A stretch of 64,000 bases of DNA from Gammaproteobacteria bacterium (lineage in GTDB: Bacteria; Pseudomonadota; Gammaproteobacteria; Pseudomonadales; Azotimanducaceae), in assembly GCA_009840305.1 (NCBI GenBank), contig VXNY01000014.1, positions 62,001-126,000 on the forward strand. The letters are read 5' to 3'. Every line of letters begins with the position of its first letter. Within the stretch, counting starts at the first letter, position 1. The notes under the pieces were generated by a model, which was given only the letters and a program-made list of their open reading frames with translations, was not told where the DNA came from and searched no databases. The translations under genes and the position numbers were made by a program. Shown piece by piece: positions 45,299-54,233 of this stretch.

Positions 45299-46003
45299 AT
45301 GGAATCACATGCACGACTTTTAAATAAATTGCAAACATCTTTTTTAGTTTTGGGGTGTATTCTGACCTTCGGCACGATTACAGCAAATAGTGAAGAGTTT
45401 GTTGAAGGCACGGATTACCGCGTTGTGGAAACAGAGGTTCAGCAAGAGGTAGCTAAATCTGCCAACGATTCCGAAACCGAACCCCTTGCCGACAACACAA
45501 TCAAAGTAGTAGAGTTTTTCAACTACGGATGTCAGCATTGCTTTAATCTTGAACCATTTATTAACGAATGGTTGGAAGAAAAAGAGGACGATGTGGAATT
45601 CGTACGAATAGCCGTGCCAATTCAGCGAGCTTGGATTCCGTTGGCACGAGCATATTACATCGCGGAAAAATTTGACGTGGTTGACAGAATCCACTCCACG
45701 ATGTTTAAAGCCATCTTCGAGCACAATTTAAAAATGCAGCGTACCGACCTGTTGGAACGATTGTTTGAAGATCGGGGCGTTGACGCAGAAGATTTCCAAG
45801 AAGCATTTACATCGGAGGAAGTGAACGACTCAGTCCGCAAGTCCGGAGAACACATGCGTCTGTTTGGTCTTAAAGGCACACCAGCAATAGTCGTCAATGA
45901 TGAATATGTCGTTGAAACTCAACGAGCCGACGAACTAGAAAAAGTGTTTGAGATTGTCGAATTTCTGGTCGAAAAAATTCGGAACGAAAAGGACAACACC
46001 TAG
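45299..46003 (+). CDS. dsbA: Thiol:disulphide interchange protein DsbA-like, second copy
   Basis: A 234-residue secreted thioredoxin-fold protein. Signal peptide, then a short acidic region, then the fold with CQHC in YGCQHCFNLEP and the cis-Pro loop GTPAIVV. It starts 11 bases after the cytochrome c4 stop. It is clearly homologous to the copy at 43625: both share WVPYARAYYIAE or WIPLARAYYIAE and the same C-terminal VVDFLVEKI / IVEFLVEKI. This copy has the shorter insert and looks like the ancestral dsbA of the conserved engB-cc4-dsbA block. A weak hairpin (CTGAGC-GACC-GCTCAG, 46055-46070) lies downstream. Confidence 0.9.
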   Translation: MESHARLLNKLQTSFLVLGCILTFGTITANSEEFVEGTDYRVVETEVQQEVAKSANDSETEPLADNTIKVVEFFNYGCQHCFNLEPFINEWLEEKEDDVEFVRIAVPIQRAWIPLARAYYIAEKFDVVDRIHSTMFKAIFEHNLKMQRTDLLERLFEDRGVDAEDFQEAFTSEEVNDSVRKSGEHMRLFGLKGTPAIVVNDEYVVETQRADELEKVFEIVEFLVEKIRNEKDNT

Positions 46004-46295
46004 CAATCTACAACTCTGGTTGATCACACCTAGGTTCCTTCGTTTCCTACCGCGCTGAGCGACCGCTCAGACTTAACTCATAGTAGAAACTCGGCTACGA
46101 GTTCCTTCAATTGTTGTTATCCAGACGACATATTCCTGAGCCTGCGTACAACGAAACCAGACTCGCAATCGGGTACCGAGGTTCGACTACTTCCGCTTCG
46201 ATTGCAAAGAGCAAATATGAAGTAGCAAGTTACGCTCGTAATACTTGTAACCTAGTCGTTGGACTCGTCGACGTTAGGCTAGGAAACTTCAAAAG

Positions 46296-47657
46296 CTAGG
46301 TGTCTATGTTGCTTTCCGTATCCGACTCGTTTTCTGTACTTTCTTCCATCATTGCTTTCACGTGAGCAATACTAGCTTCAAGTGCATTTTTAAAGTTATA
46401 GCTCGGATGACTGGGATCTAAGGTACTTAACATCTCCTCATAGACTTCGAGAGCTGCCTCAAGTTGCCCAGACTTAATCAACACGGTACCGTAGTTTAGC
46501 ACGTTTCTCGGTTCGGACTTATCTGCGTTATACGCAGTGGTGGCGTATTCGTCCCCGATTTTTACAAACTTGTCGTCGCCAGAGTTCATGAGCCAATTGG
46601 CTGCACGACTCTTAATCCTTGCTTTTTCCGCATCGTCTGCTGCTTTTTCGAGTTTTGCATTGACTTCGGCTAGGTAACCGTCCCAATCGTTTGACCCAAT
46701 GAGATATTGAGATTTTGCTAGTGGCTCTATTTGGTCTTTCAAAATCGCATTGCTCGGATCTTCCGCCGCAATTACAGAGTGTGCGTGCGCTAGCTCTGTG
46801 TCAAGAAGTGAAATGTGGTCTTTATAGCTTGGATCTCCAGCTCGGGCAAGATCTAATACGGTACTGTAATTCGTTTCCATGACGAAGTAGCACAAAGCAA
46901 ATTCGGGTACTACTTTTGCAAAGGAATCAAAATTCTCTGCTACTAATGCTACAGCCGGATACGATTTTGGACGACGTGCCGCGTAACCACGGATTAGTTG
47001 AAAGTCCTTGCCGTTTATCAGGGACTCGACATCGTTTTTATGAGTCTCGATGTATTCGTCGAAAATCGGTTGCATCTTTAGTGATAATTCATAAGAGTCT
47101 TCCGCACCATAGTTGACGGCGGATACTAATTTCGCTACATGAAGATATTCTTGAACGAGAGCTTTTTCTCGATCGCCTTTTTCATATTGGGCACTCAGTT
47201 CGGCAAGACGCTCGGGATTGGACGATTGTTCGTTCACGATGTCTTCCGCTAATCCGATTAACCCTTCAATATCGTAGCCAGAAACACCACGACCAAGTTC
47301 TGTACCATCCGGATTGAGGAATAAGAGAGTTGGATACGCTTTGACGTCATAGGTGTTCGAAATTCGCGGCCCGTCAATAGCCATGTCTTCTGCATCAAGC
47401 TTAAAACTCACGAATCGTGCGTTGAAGTATTCACCAACCTCTTGATCTGGGAACACAGTTTGCGACATCACTTTACAAGGTCCGCACCAAGATGTGTATA
47501 CGTCAACAAAAACAAGCTTTTCTTCTTCCTCAGCTTGTTGTAGGGCTTCTTCGAACGTACCGTGGAAAAAGTCGATGCCTATAGCGGTTTCTACTTGGCT
47601 GCAACCGCACAAACAGAAGACAAATAGTGGTAACACACCGTACAAATATTTTTTCAT
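46296..47657 (-). CDS. Lipoprotein with thioredoxin domain and TPR-like C-terminal half
   Basis: A 453-residue protein. The signal peptide ends in a lipobox-like CLCGC, so the mature protein is probably a lipoprotein. A thioredoxin-like domain (about residues 30-150) carries WCGPCK and the cis-Pro region VKAYPTLLFL. The remaining ~300 residues are helical and repeat-like, ending with tetratricopeptide-style EPRNVLNYGTVLIKSGQLEAALEVYEEML. It may keep a client reduced or help assemble a periplasmic complex. The partner is unknown and the gene is isolated. The DsbA copies nearby make a redox function in the same compartment plausible. Confidence 0.85.
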   Translation of the reverse strand: MKKYLYGVLPLFVFCLCGCSQVETAIGIDFFHGTFEEALQQAEEEEKLVFVDVYTSWCGPCKVMSQTVFPDQEVGEYFNARFVSFKLDAEDMAIDGPRISNTYDVKAYPTLLFLNPDGTELGRGVSGYDIEGLIGLAEDIVNEQSSNPERLAELSAQYEKGDREKALVQEYLHVAKLVSAVNYGAEDSYELSLKMQPIFDEYIETHKNDVESLINGKDFQLIRGYAARRPKSYPAVALVAENFDSFAKVVPEFALCYFVMETNYSTVLDLARAGDPSYKDHISLLDTELAHAHSVIAAEDPSNAILKDQIEPLAKSQYLIGSNDWDGYLAEVNAKLEKAADDAEKARIKSRAANWLMNSGDDKFVKIGDEYATTAYNADKSEPRNVLNYGTVLIKSGQLEAALEVYEEMLSTLDPSHPSYNFKNALEASIAHVKAMMEESTENESDTESNIDT

Positions 47658-47872
47658 GAAACTCCTCTTAGGAACAAGTCGTTCAATAACTCGGTTCTAG
47701 TATGAATTTTATTAGAAATTGAGAATTTTCGATTAACGCAATTTCTCTACTCTCAAATGGATACTCAAACTTACTGGCTGTGGAAATCTTGAACGCGTTG
47801 TCGATAGAATCGTAGAAGTGCGATTCTCTCTTGAATAACATTTTGTCTCACCAATTCAACAAGTAAATTTCG

Positions 47873-48448
47873 GTGTTCGTCAATCCAGAAGTCGATTTAG
47901 AAGACATTGCACGAGTTGTCGATGTGCAATGGCTCGCGGTTTCGACTCGGCTTGTGACTCGAAATATCCTGCGCAACGGTTTTACATGGACGATATTTGT
48001 GCTAGTGTTCATCGGCTTGATGATTCCTGGGTGGATTCCAGCGAACGTTGTATTGTTAAACCCGCTTGGGTCAGTCGTGTTGTCGTTGGTCTTCGTTTTC
48101 ATCGTGATCTGCGTGATTTGGCCCATTTTTGAAGTCCCACGACGTGGATTTGTAGTACGAGAGCACGACTTTCTATACAAACAGGGAATATTGTTTACGC
48201 GCACGTTTTCGATTCCCTTTGCGCGAATTCAACATGCGGAGACAACCGTCAGCATCTTCGATCGAATCGTCAATCTAGGCGCGCTCAAACTGTACACAGC
48301 GGGAGCGCAAAGCGTGTTTTTAGGCTTTGAAAGAGAGTACGCGCACAGTCTGAGGGCGCATATACTGGATCGGGTGCGAGACTTGGATCGCGAAATGGTT
48401 GACGAAGAAGAGCGCACCACAATCGACGGGAATGAGCACCGTAGCTAA
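47873..48448 (+). CDS. Membrane protein with bacterial PH (bPH2/DUF304) domain
   Basis: A 191-residue protein from GTG 47873. Two hydrophobic helices (about residues 35-85) are followed by a PH-like domain with the family pattern REHDFLYKQGILFTRTFSIPFARIQHAET and VSIFDRIVNLGALKLYTAG. It resembles YdbS-type proteins of unknown function. It is alone on its strand. Its stop is followed by a hairpin and T-run, convergent to the squalene synthase-like gene. Confidence 0.85.
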   Translation: MFVNPEVDLEDIARVVDVQWLAVSTRLVTRNILRNGFTWTIFVLVFIGLMIPGWIPANVVLLNPLGSVVLSLVFVFIVICVIWPIFEVPRRGFVVREHDFLYKQGILFTRTFSIPFARIQHAETTVSIFDRIVNLGALKLYTAGAQSVFLGFEREYAHSLRAHILDRVRDLDREMVDEEERTTIDGNEHRS

Positions 48449-48473
48449 TCGATGAACGATGCCTAGTCGGATC

Positions 48474-48500
48474 AGGTCCTGCAAGAACCTACTATTTTTT
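48474..48500 (+). terminator. Probable intrinsic terminator after the PH-domain gene
   Basis: The near-perfect stem AGGTCCT (48474-48480) with AGAACCT (48484-48490), one mismatch and a 3-base loop, is followed by TTTTTT at 48495-48500. It sits between convergent genes, and the T-run overlaps the last codons of the neighbouring gene. Moderate stem strength. Confidence 0.45.
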
Positions 48501-49502
48501 GTTGTTCCCGGGTAACCCTTTGGTTAAAGCTTGGAAGAGCGAGTCGATAAGAAAGTTAAATCCCACGATGCTATTTGCAACAAATGTAGTTGCTGCAACT
48601 TGATTACGAGAGATTTTTACGTTATCGCCACGTTGAAAGTTTGGATTCTTGTTGATTCGACGTAGGGTGAGCACTGCCATTCCTAGCGTCCACAACAGAA
48701 ACCTGCGAATTCCTACTTCTCTTGTTGGAATCATCAAACTGTATTGCAGCGCTTGTGATAGATACTCGTACGTAGTACCGATTAATTTACGCATACCTTC
48801 AACCGTCAAGACTGGATCAGATGAAGAGGTACCGTCAGCATTTTTTGACACACGAAAGAGCTCAGCAGGAAGCCAAGTAACTCCACGGCTCGCATCGACC
48901 CAAACATCCTTAAGAATATTGACCATCTGTAAGCCTTTTCCGAAGGACACGGACAAAGTGATCAATTTGTCGCGTGAGCGAGCGATTTCTTCGGAAAAAT
49001 CGCAGAACAAATCCGTAAGTAGTTCGCCTACGACACCCGCTACATAGTAGCAATAGTCCTTTAGTTCGTCGACCGTAGCAAGTTGCTGCTTAGCACAAAA
49101 CTCTGCCATTCCAGAAGACATTGTTGAAATACACCGTTCCATGATTTCACGTTGATTTGGTGTACAGTCATGCGTAATTTCAATTACGATCGGTGTGTTT
49201 TGTATTAGATCTCTTTCGGCCTTCAAAGTCCATTCTGTTAATAGTGGGTGCAATTGTTCAGCGAGTAGTTCTGGTTTTTCCTTTGCCGCCACCACATCAG
49301 AGAACATCTTCAAGTATGTGCTCTTTTGTTTTGCGGTAAGAGCCGGCTCATCTTCGATTGTGTCTGCTATACGACAAAGAAGGTATGAATTTCCTACGAC
49401 ATCTTGCAATGAGTCCGGCAGTTGTGGAATGGTCAACGCGAACGTACGCGACACATGCGGAAGAATCGCATTCTGATATTCAATGGCAGTTGCTTTGTCC
49501 AT
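48492..49502 (-). CDS. Squalene/phytoene synthase family protein
   Basis: A 336-residue head-to-head prenyl synthase. The first aspartate-rich motif is DTIEDE (about residue 48) and the second lies in QMVNILKDVWVDASRG (about residue 193), which together bind Mg2+ and two prenyl diphosphates. YCYYVAGVVGELLT resembles the YC(H)YVAGLVG segment of squalene synthases, so squalene (C30) is slightly favoured over phytoene (C40). A hydrophobic C-terminus may anchor it. It is divergent from the oxygenase-exporter-mevalonate run starting at 49803. The ~300-base gap is the likely shared control region. Confidence 0.85.
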   Translation of the reverse strand: MDKATAIEYQNAILPHVSRTFALTIPQLPDSLQDVVGNSYLLCRIADTIEDEPALTAKQKSTYLKMFSDVVAAKEKPELLAEQLHPLLTEWTLKAERDLIQNTPIVIEITHDCTPNQREIMERCISTMSSGMAEFCAKQQLATVDELKDYCYYVAGVVGELLTDLFCDFSEEIARSRDKLITLSVSFGKGLQMVNILKDVWVDASRGVTWLPAELFRVSKNADGTSSSDPVLTVEGMRKLIGTTYEYLSQALQYSLMIPTREVGIRRFLLWTLGMAVLTLRRINKNPNFQRGDNVKISRNQVAATTFVANSIVGFNFLIDSLFQALTKGLPGNNKK

Positions 49503-49802
49503 AAATTTGATTTGGTGTTAGCGTCGATTTACTGTAGGACGACACTCTTACCCAACAATGACCATTCAACAATGGGCTCATTATTTTCGGGTTCATTTTA
49601 TATTTTCAGGTGTTGGCGACTATCGAACCCTGCCACCTGGTTTCATGTTCATGTTGCTATCGGAATGGCCGACATAACCTTTAAATTGACTTCTACCTCA
49701 CGTGAATCGCAACTTAAACTAGCATCAGAACGTTGGTTTGTGAAGCAGGCAACAAGCCGCTCATAGGCGCCTTCTAACTATAAACCAGTCCCCATTCTTA
49801 AA
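49503..49802. other. Divergent control region with a short coding-like frame
   Basis: This 300-base gap separates the squalene-synthase-like gene from the oxygenase/export/mevalonate run and should hold both promoters. A 39-codon frame from ATG 49558 to 49677 reads like protein (MTIQQWAHYF...YRTLPPGFMF), but it is not recognised and may be a remnant. No clear operator or hairpin is seen. Confidence 0.35.
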
Positions 49803-51083
49803 ATGAGTCTGTTCTTGCCCCAGTTGCCTCGACCTAGGCAGCTACCACGTGTTGTGACTTCCACGGACGCAAAGAGGAAATGTTTATTGGAAGCTGAAGC
49901 CGGTAAAAATTTAGGAATCGACATTCCACGAGCATACCTGCCTCGACTAGATAGTGCTCTTGAATTTGACCGTGAACGCACGGAAAACTATCTTAAGCAC
50001 ACGAGAATCGGAGATCCTGAATTGGATCGAGTGCTCGAGGAGTTAGCTGATATGCAGCCGGCTGAGTTGCATAAGTTTTTGAAGGCTGGAATCGAACTCG
50101 AAGACGATGTAATGAAGCAAGCTCCGCAGGCTTTTCGAGAATTTTTTGATGGTCATGTAGGGGAACCCGATTGGTTGGACTTTGAGGCACACCGACCTGC
50201 TATTCGTGCGTTTCACCTGAACACAACCAATGTTCTTGTAGCCTTTGTCACCGGTGTATTGATAGAAGGATTCGCTACCCTGATTTCGAAGTCGTTCGCG
50301 ACTACTGGTAGAGTACTCAACGCGAATACTGCGAAACGGCGCTTAATGCAGAACAATCGGCACTTGCTCGAAACCTACATGCCAGGCGGATTAAAGCGAT
50401 ATGGAGACGGTTGGAAGTTGTCCATGCGTCTACGTTTCATTCATGCACGCGTACGGTTCTTGTTTCGAAAAGAGGGTGGAGTTTGGGATGAAGACTTTTA
50501 TGGCACCCCAATCAGTGCGGCGCATTTAGGTTTTGCAGCTACAGTGTTTTCTATGAGATTATTGGAACATGCGAAGCAGGTCGGTGCAGTTTTTACCCGC
50601 GACGAAGAAGCGAGTCTCATGGAACTTTGGCGGTACGCTAGTTATGTTATGGGGATTCCCGAGTCGATACTTTTTCGAAACCAAGAAGAAGCGCGAGCGC
50701 TTTGGACTGCCGTGCTTCGATGCGAGCCATGGCCCGACGCGGACGCGGTGCGCATGTCGAATGCCCTCATTCACGCAATACCATTGACGGCAGGTATTGA
50801 AGATCCCAAAGAAAAAGAAAAAACGTTGAACCTTGGCTACACTTTATCACGTGCGTTAATCGGGAAAGAACTTGCTAGTCAACTCGGTTTTCCGAAAAAG
50901 AACACTCTAGGAGCGCTACCGTTGTGGCGTCTCAAGGTTCGAATACAAAGAATGTTTCGATCCGACAGCGCGACACGACAGATCAATTTCGGGCAAATGT
51001 TAGAAGTTGCCGCATATGACAGCCCCAAAACTGCATATCTGATGCCCAATCACTATTTATCGACCAAGTCGCAACCTTGGTGA
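49803..51083 (+). CDS. MpaB/DUF2236-family oxygenase-like protein
   Basis: A 426-residue protein of the helical DUF2236 family. Members include latex-clearing protein Lcp (oxidative cleavage of polyisoprene) and fungal MpaB/MpaB' (oxygenative cleavage of a prenyl side chain); both act on isoprenoids. The family pattern includes LRFIHARVRFLF around residue 219, with conserved Arg/His for haem binding, and HLGFAATVFSMRLLEHA. It has no signal peptide. It is followed after 56 bases by an RND exporter gene on the same strand and divergent from the prenyl synthase. An isoprenoid substrate is a context inference. Confidence 0.82.
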   Translation: MSLFLPQLPRPRQLPRVVTSTDAKRKCLLEAEAGKNLGIDIPRAYLPRLDSALEFDRERTENYLKHTRIGDPELDRVLEELADMQPAELHKFLKAGIELEDDVMKQAPQAFREFFDGHVGEPDWLDFEAHRPAIRAFHLNTTNVLVAFVTGVLIEGFATLISKSFATTGRVLNANTAKRRLMQNNRHLLETYMPGGLKRYGDGWKLSMRLRFIHARVRFLFRKEGGVWDEDFYGTPISAAHLGFAATVFSMRLLEHAKQVGAVFTRDEEASLMELWRYASYVMGIPESILFRNQEEARALWTAVLRCEPWPDADAVRMSNALIHAIPLTAGIEDPKEKEKTLNLGYTLSRALIGKELASQLGFPKKNTLGALPLWRLKVRIQRMFRSDSATRQINFGQMLEVAAYDSPKTAYLMPNHYLSTKSQPW

Positions 51084-51139
51084 TTGTCGTTGCATCACTA
51101 TTGAATTTCGAAATTCGCTAGTGTGTCGTTTTCAAGACG

Positions 51140-53431
51140 ATGAAGGCGGTATTTAACAACTTCACCGACGCAACGCTAGCACATCGCTGGTGGTTTCTCG
51201 GAGGAGTGTTGCTTGTTGTTGGTGCGTTGTCATTGGGAGTACCAAGAGTCGGTATCACTAGCGATCATTTCGTGTTGTTTAGCGACGACAATCCGCAATT
51301 ACAAACATTTGAGCAATTTGAAGACACGTACGTCGAAACGAATCGAGTACTAATTGCAGTCGCGCCAACAGAAGGTACGATTTACACCCGAGAAGCTTTA
51401 GCTTTTATCGAATATCTCACCGAGGAAGCTTGGCTCGTACCACATGCGACGCGCGTAGATTCGCTCGTGAATTTTGATCACAGTGAAGCGATTGACGGTG
51501 ATTTGTTTGTCGCTCCGCTCGTCGAAAGCGCGACGGAATTGACAGATTCCGAAGTCGAAAGAATTCAAGACATAGCGCAAAATTCCAGAGAATTGGTCGA
51601 TCGCTTGGTTTCTCAAGATGGTAGCATCGCCGCGGTTGTCATCAATTTTGTTTTCCCTGAGCAACGGGATGCCGCGGTTCTAGCAGTTACCGACTACCTA
51701 CAGACGTTTGTGAGTGCTGCTCAGGAAGAGTATGACGGCTTCGACTTGTACATGACTGGCGATGTCGTTCTGCAACGAACGTTTTATGACGCAACGCAAG
51801 CGGATATGTTCACCTTAATCCCAATTGTGTTTCTGGTGATCGTGGTCTTAACCTTTGCACTACTTCGATCGTTGTTCGCCACCCTTGTAGTGACTTTACT
51901 TGTCGTTTGTACGATAAATACAACCATGGGACTAGCTGGATGGTTGTCGGTTGTTCTGAATCCGGTTACTGCAGGAATACCAGTAATAGTGATGACCTTG
52001 GCAATCGCGGACTCGATCCACATCGTGACCTCGACGTTAGCTAATATGCGCGACGGAATGGAGAAACGCCCGGCGATCAAAGCCGCGATACATAGCAATG
52101 TGTTTCCCGTTACTGTAACTTCAGTAACCACCGCACTGGCGTTTCTTACTCTTAATGCGTCGGATTCCCCTCCTTTTCACATATTGGGGAACTTCGTTGC
52201 TTTCGGCGTAATCATGGCACTTTTACTTTCTTTCACGCTATTACCGGCATTACTAGCAGTGTTACCATTAAAAGCGCTCGCGAAAAAAGAGAAGACTCGT
52301 GCGCCGTTCGAACGTCTTTCAAATTTCGTGATCTCTCGACGCTATTGGTTGCTCGGGGGCGGAGTTGTGGTTATTCTGGTGACGGTCTCGGGTGTGTTTC
52401 GTTTGGAATTTACTGATAACTGGACGCAATACTTTGACGAAAGATACAAGTTCCGTACTGATAGCGACTATATCGCGGAGAATTTGACGGGGTTAGAATC
52501 GTGGGAGTTTTCACTCGATTCTGGACAGGACGGTGGTGTAACTGACACGGAATTTCTGGTCCAAGTCGACGCGTTTTCGTCGTGGCTGCGTGAACAATCG
52601 GAAGTTGGCTATGTCCAAACATTTACCGACACGATGAAACGGTTGAATATGAACATGAACAATGATGACGAGTCGTTCTATCGATTGCCTGACGACTCGA
52701 CACTAGCGGCACAGTATTTGTTACTTTATGAGTTTTCGCTACCGTTTGGACGAGACTTAACGGACCAAATTGATATCGCGAAAGCTGCTACTCGAGTAAC
52801 TGCGACCGCGAAAGAGGGGATGACCGCGGACGAGTTGAAAGCAGTAGCAGCGCGAGCGGAGGAATGGTTACGAGCGAATTCACCCGAAATCGCAACGGAG
52901 ACTACAGGATTCACTATCGTCTTTGCACATTTGTCGGAACGAAACATCGACTCGATGTTGCTTGCTACGGTCATTGCGATGGGCATGATTTCGGTCCTGT
53001 TGATCATTCTTCTCAAGAGTTTGACGATTGGTTTCATTAGTCTCTTACCGAACTATGTACCAGCAGTGTTAACTTTTGGTGTGTGGGGACATTTCGTTGG
53101 AACGGTAGGATTGGCTGGATCGGTTATGACGGCCATCGCCTTTGGTATCATTGTCGACGATACCACACATTTTCTGTCCAAGTATCAGCTTGCCCGTCGC
53201 CGTGGAGAAACTCCGCAAGAAGCCGTTCGCTTTACCTTTGATCGCGTCGGGCGCGCGTTATGGACGACTACCATCGTGTTGGCTTGCGGATTTATCGTAT
53301 TTTCCTTATCCGGCTTTGCCGTGACTTGGATGCTGGGAATGATGCTCACGATTACGGTGATTTTCGCGTTGATCGCCGACTTCCTCTTTCTGCCGCCCCT
53401 GCTGATAGCGATTGATCGGAGAAAAATATGA
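51140..53431 (+). CDS. RND superfamily (MMPL-type) exporter
   Basis: A 763-residue inner-membrane transporter with two similar halves, each a large periplasmic loop followed by a bundle of about five helices. It shows the MMPL pattern of hydrophobic-lipid exporters (HpnN, MmpL). Matching segments in the two halves are GIPVIVMTLAIADSIHIVTS and AIAFGIIVDDTTHFLSKY, whose Asp residues are the proton-relay positions. It starts 56 bases after the oxygenase and its last 4 bases overlap the LolA-like gene. The client is probably a hydrophobic molecule; identity unknown. Confidence 0.88.
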   Translation: MKAVFNNFTDATLAHRWWFLGGVLLVVGALSLGVPRVGITSDHFVLFSDDNPQLQTFEQFEDTYVETNRVLIAVAPTEGTIYTREALAFIEYLTEEAWLVPHATRVDSLVNFDHSEAIDGDLFVAPLVESATELTDSEVERIQDIAQNSRELVDRLVSQDGSIAAVVINFVFPEQRDAAVLAVTDYLQTFVSAAQEEYDGFDLYMTGDVVLQRTFYDATQADMFTLIPIVFLVIVVLTFALLRSLFATLVVTLLVVCTINTTMGLAGWLSVVLNPVTAGIPVIVMTLAIADSIHIVTSTLANMRDGMEKRPAIKAAIHSNVFPVTVTSVTTALAFLTLNASDSPPFHILGNFVAFGVIMALLLSFTLLPALLAVLPLKALAKKEKTRAPFERLSNFVISRRYWLLGGGVVVILVTVSGVFRLEFTDNWTQYFDERYKFRTDSDYIAENLTGLESWEFSLDSGQDGGVTDTEFLVQVDAFSSWLREQSEVGYVQTFTDTMKRLNMNMNNDDESFYRLPDDSTLAAQYLLLYEFSLPFGRDLTDQIDIAKAATRVTATAKEGMTADELKAVAARAEEWLRANSPEIATETTGFTIVFAHLSERNIDSMLLATVIAMGMISVLLIILLKSLTIGFISLLPNYVPAVLTFGVWGHFVGTVGLAGSVMTAIAFGIIVDDTTHFLSKYQLARRRGETPQEAVRFTFDRVGRALWTTTIVLACGFIVFSLSGFAVTWMLGMMLTITVIFALIADFLFLPPLLIAIDRRKI

Positions 53432-54231
53432 AAAAATTTGCCAGTTCACTTGCGATAGTCAGTTTGTTGGGGTTGGTTTTCCCACCATTGGTTCACGCTG
53501 AAACTGAAGAAGAGGCTGTCGCGAAAGGGCTGGAAATAGCTCAAACCGCACAAGATGTGAAAAAAGGTTTTGGTAATTACATCGCTAAGCAGATTATGGT
53601 GTTAAAGGATCGTAAGGGTCGAGAGTCCAAGCGGGAATTACGAGTTCAAATTCTCGAGGTTGAAGAACAAGGTGACCGCATACTGTTCTTATTTGAAGAA
53701 CCGCGAGATGTGCGCGGTACCGCACTACTAATTCATTCCAACGAGGATCAGCCCGACGACCAATGGTTCTTTCTCCCGGCGACCAATCGAGTTACCAGAC
53801 TGAATTCTGCGGGTCAATCAAAGTCGTTCATGGGTAGTGAATTTTCCTACGAAGACATGAATCCACCAGAGATTAGTAAATTCACCTACAAGTATTTACG
53901 AGATGAAACGTGCGAAGACTTAAACTGCACGGTGAGCGAGCGAGTACCCGTCTCGAAAGGATCTAATTACAGCCGTCAATTAGTTTGGCACGACGACGAG
54001 GCATATCGTGTATGGAAGATTGAGTATTACGACCGCAGGGGAGATCACCTAAAGACCTTGACCGTCAGTGATTACGAACAATACTTGGACGAATATTGGT
54101 TCGCGCAGACGATGGTTATGACCAATCACGTCAATGGTAAGAGTACCACATTAAATTGGTCGGAGTTTGAGTTTCGCGTCGATCTGGACGAAGATGACTT
54201 CACACAGACGAGTCTTCGAAGGACCCGGTAG
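53428..54231 (+). CDS. LolA-like periplasmic (outer membrane lipoprotein-sorting type) protein
   Basis: A 267-residue secreted protein with a signal peptide (to about residue 24, LVHAETEE) and a LolA/DUF1329-type half-barrel pattern: QIMVLKDRKGRESKRELRVQ, FEEPRDVRGTALLIH, WFFLPATNRVTRL and MGSEFSYEDM are typical of this family. Relatives are often encoded beside RND exporters and could ferry a lipid across the periplasm. Its ATG overlaps the exporter stop (ATGA), so it is translated with it. The barrel-like gene begins 3 bases downstream. Confidence 0.85.
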   Translation: MKKFASSLAIVSLLGLVFPPLVHAETEEEAVAKGLEIAQTAQDVKKGFGNYIAKQIMVLKDRKGRESKRELRVQILEVEEQGDRILFLFEEPRDVRGTALLIHSNEDQPDDQWFFLPATNRVTRLNSAGQSKSFMGSEFSYEDMNPPEISKFTYKYLRDETCEDLNCTVSERVPVSKGSNYSRQLVWHDDEAYRVWKIEYYDRRGDHLKTLTVSDYEQYLDEYWFAQTMVMTNHVNGKSTTLNWSEFEFRVDLDEDDFTQTSLRRTR

Positions 54232-54233
54232 GG

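Noticed and set aside
46055-46070. Short hairpin CTGAGC-GACC-GCTCAG after dsbA
   Set aside because: Only a 6-bp stem without a T-run; too weak to call a terminator.
46111-46299. 62-codon frame between dsbA and the thioredoxin lipoprotein gene
   Set aside because: No ribosome site, no signal or family-like pattern, and it ends at the neighbour's stop region; probably a chance frame.
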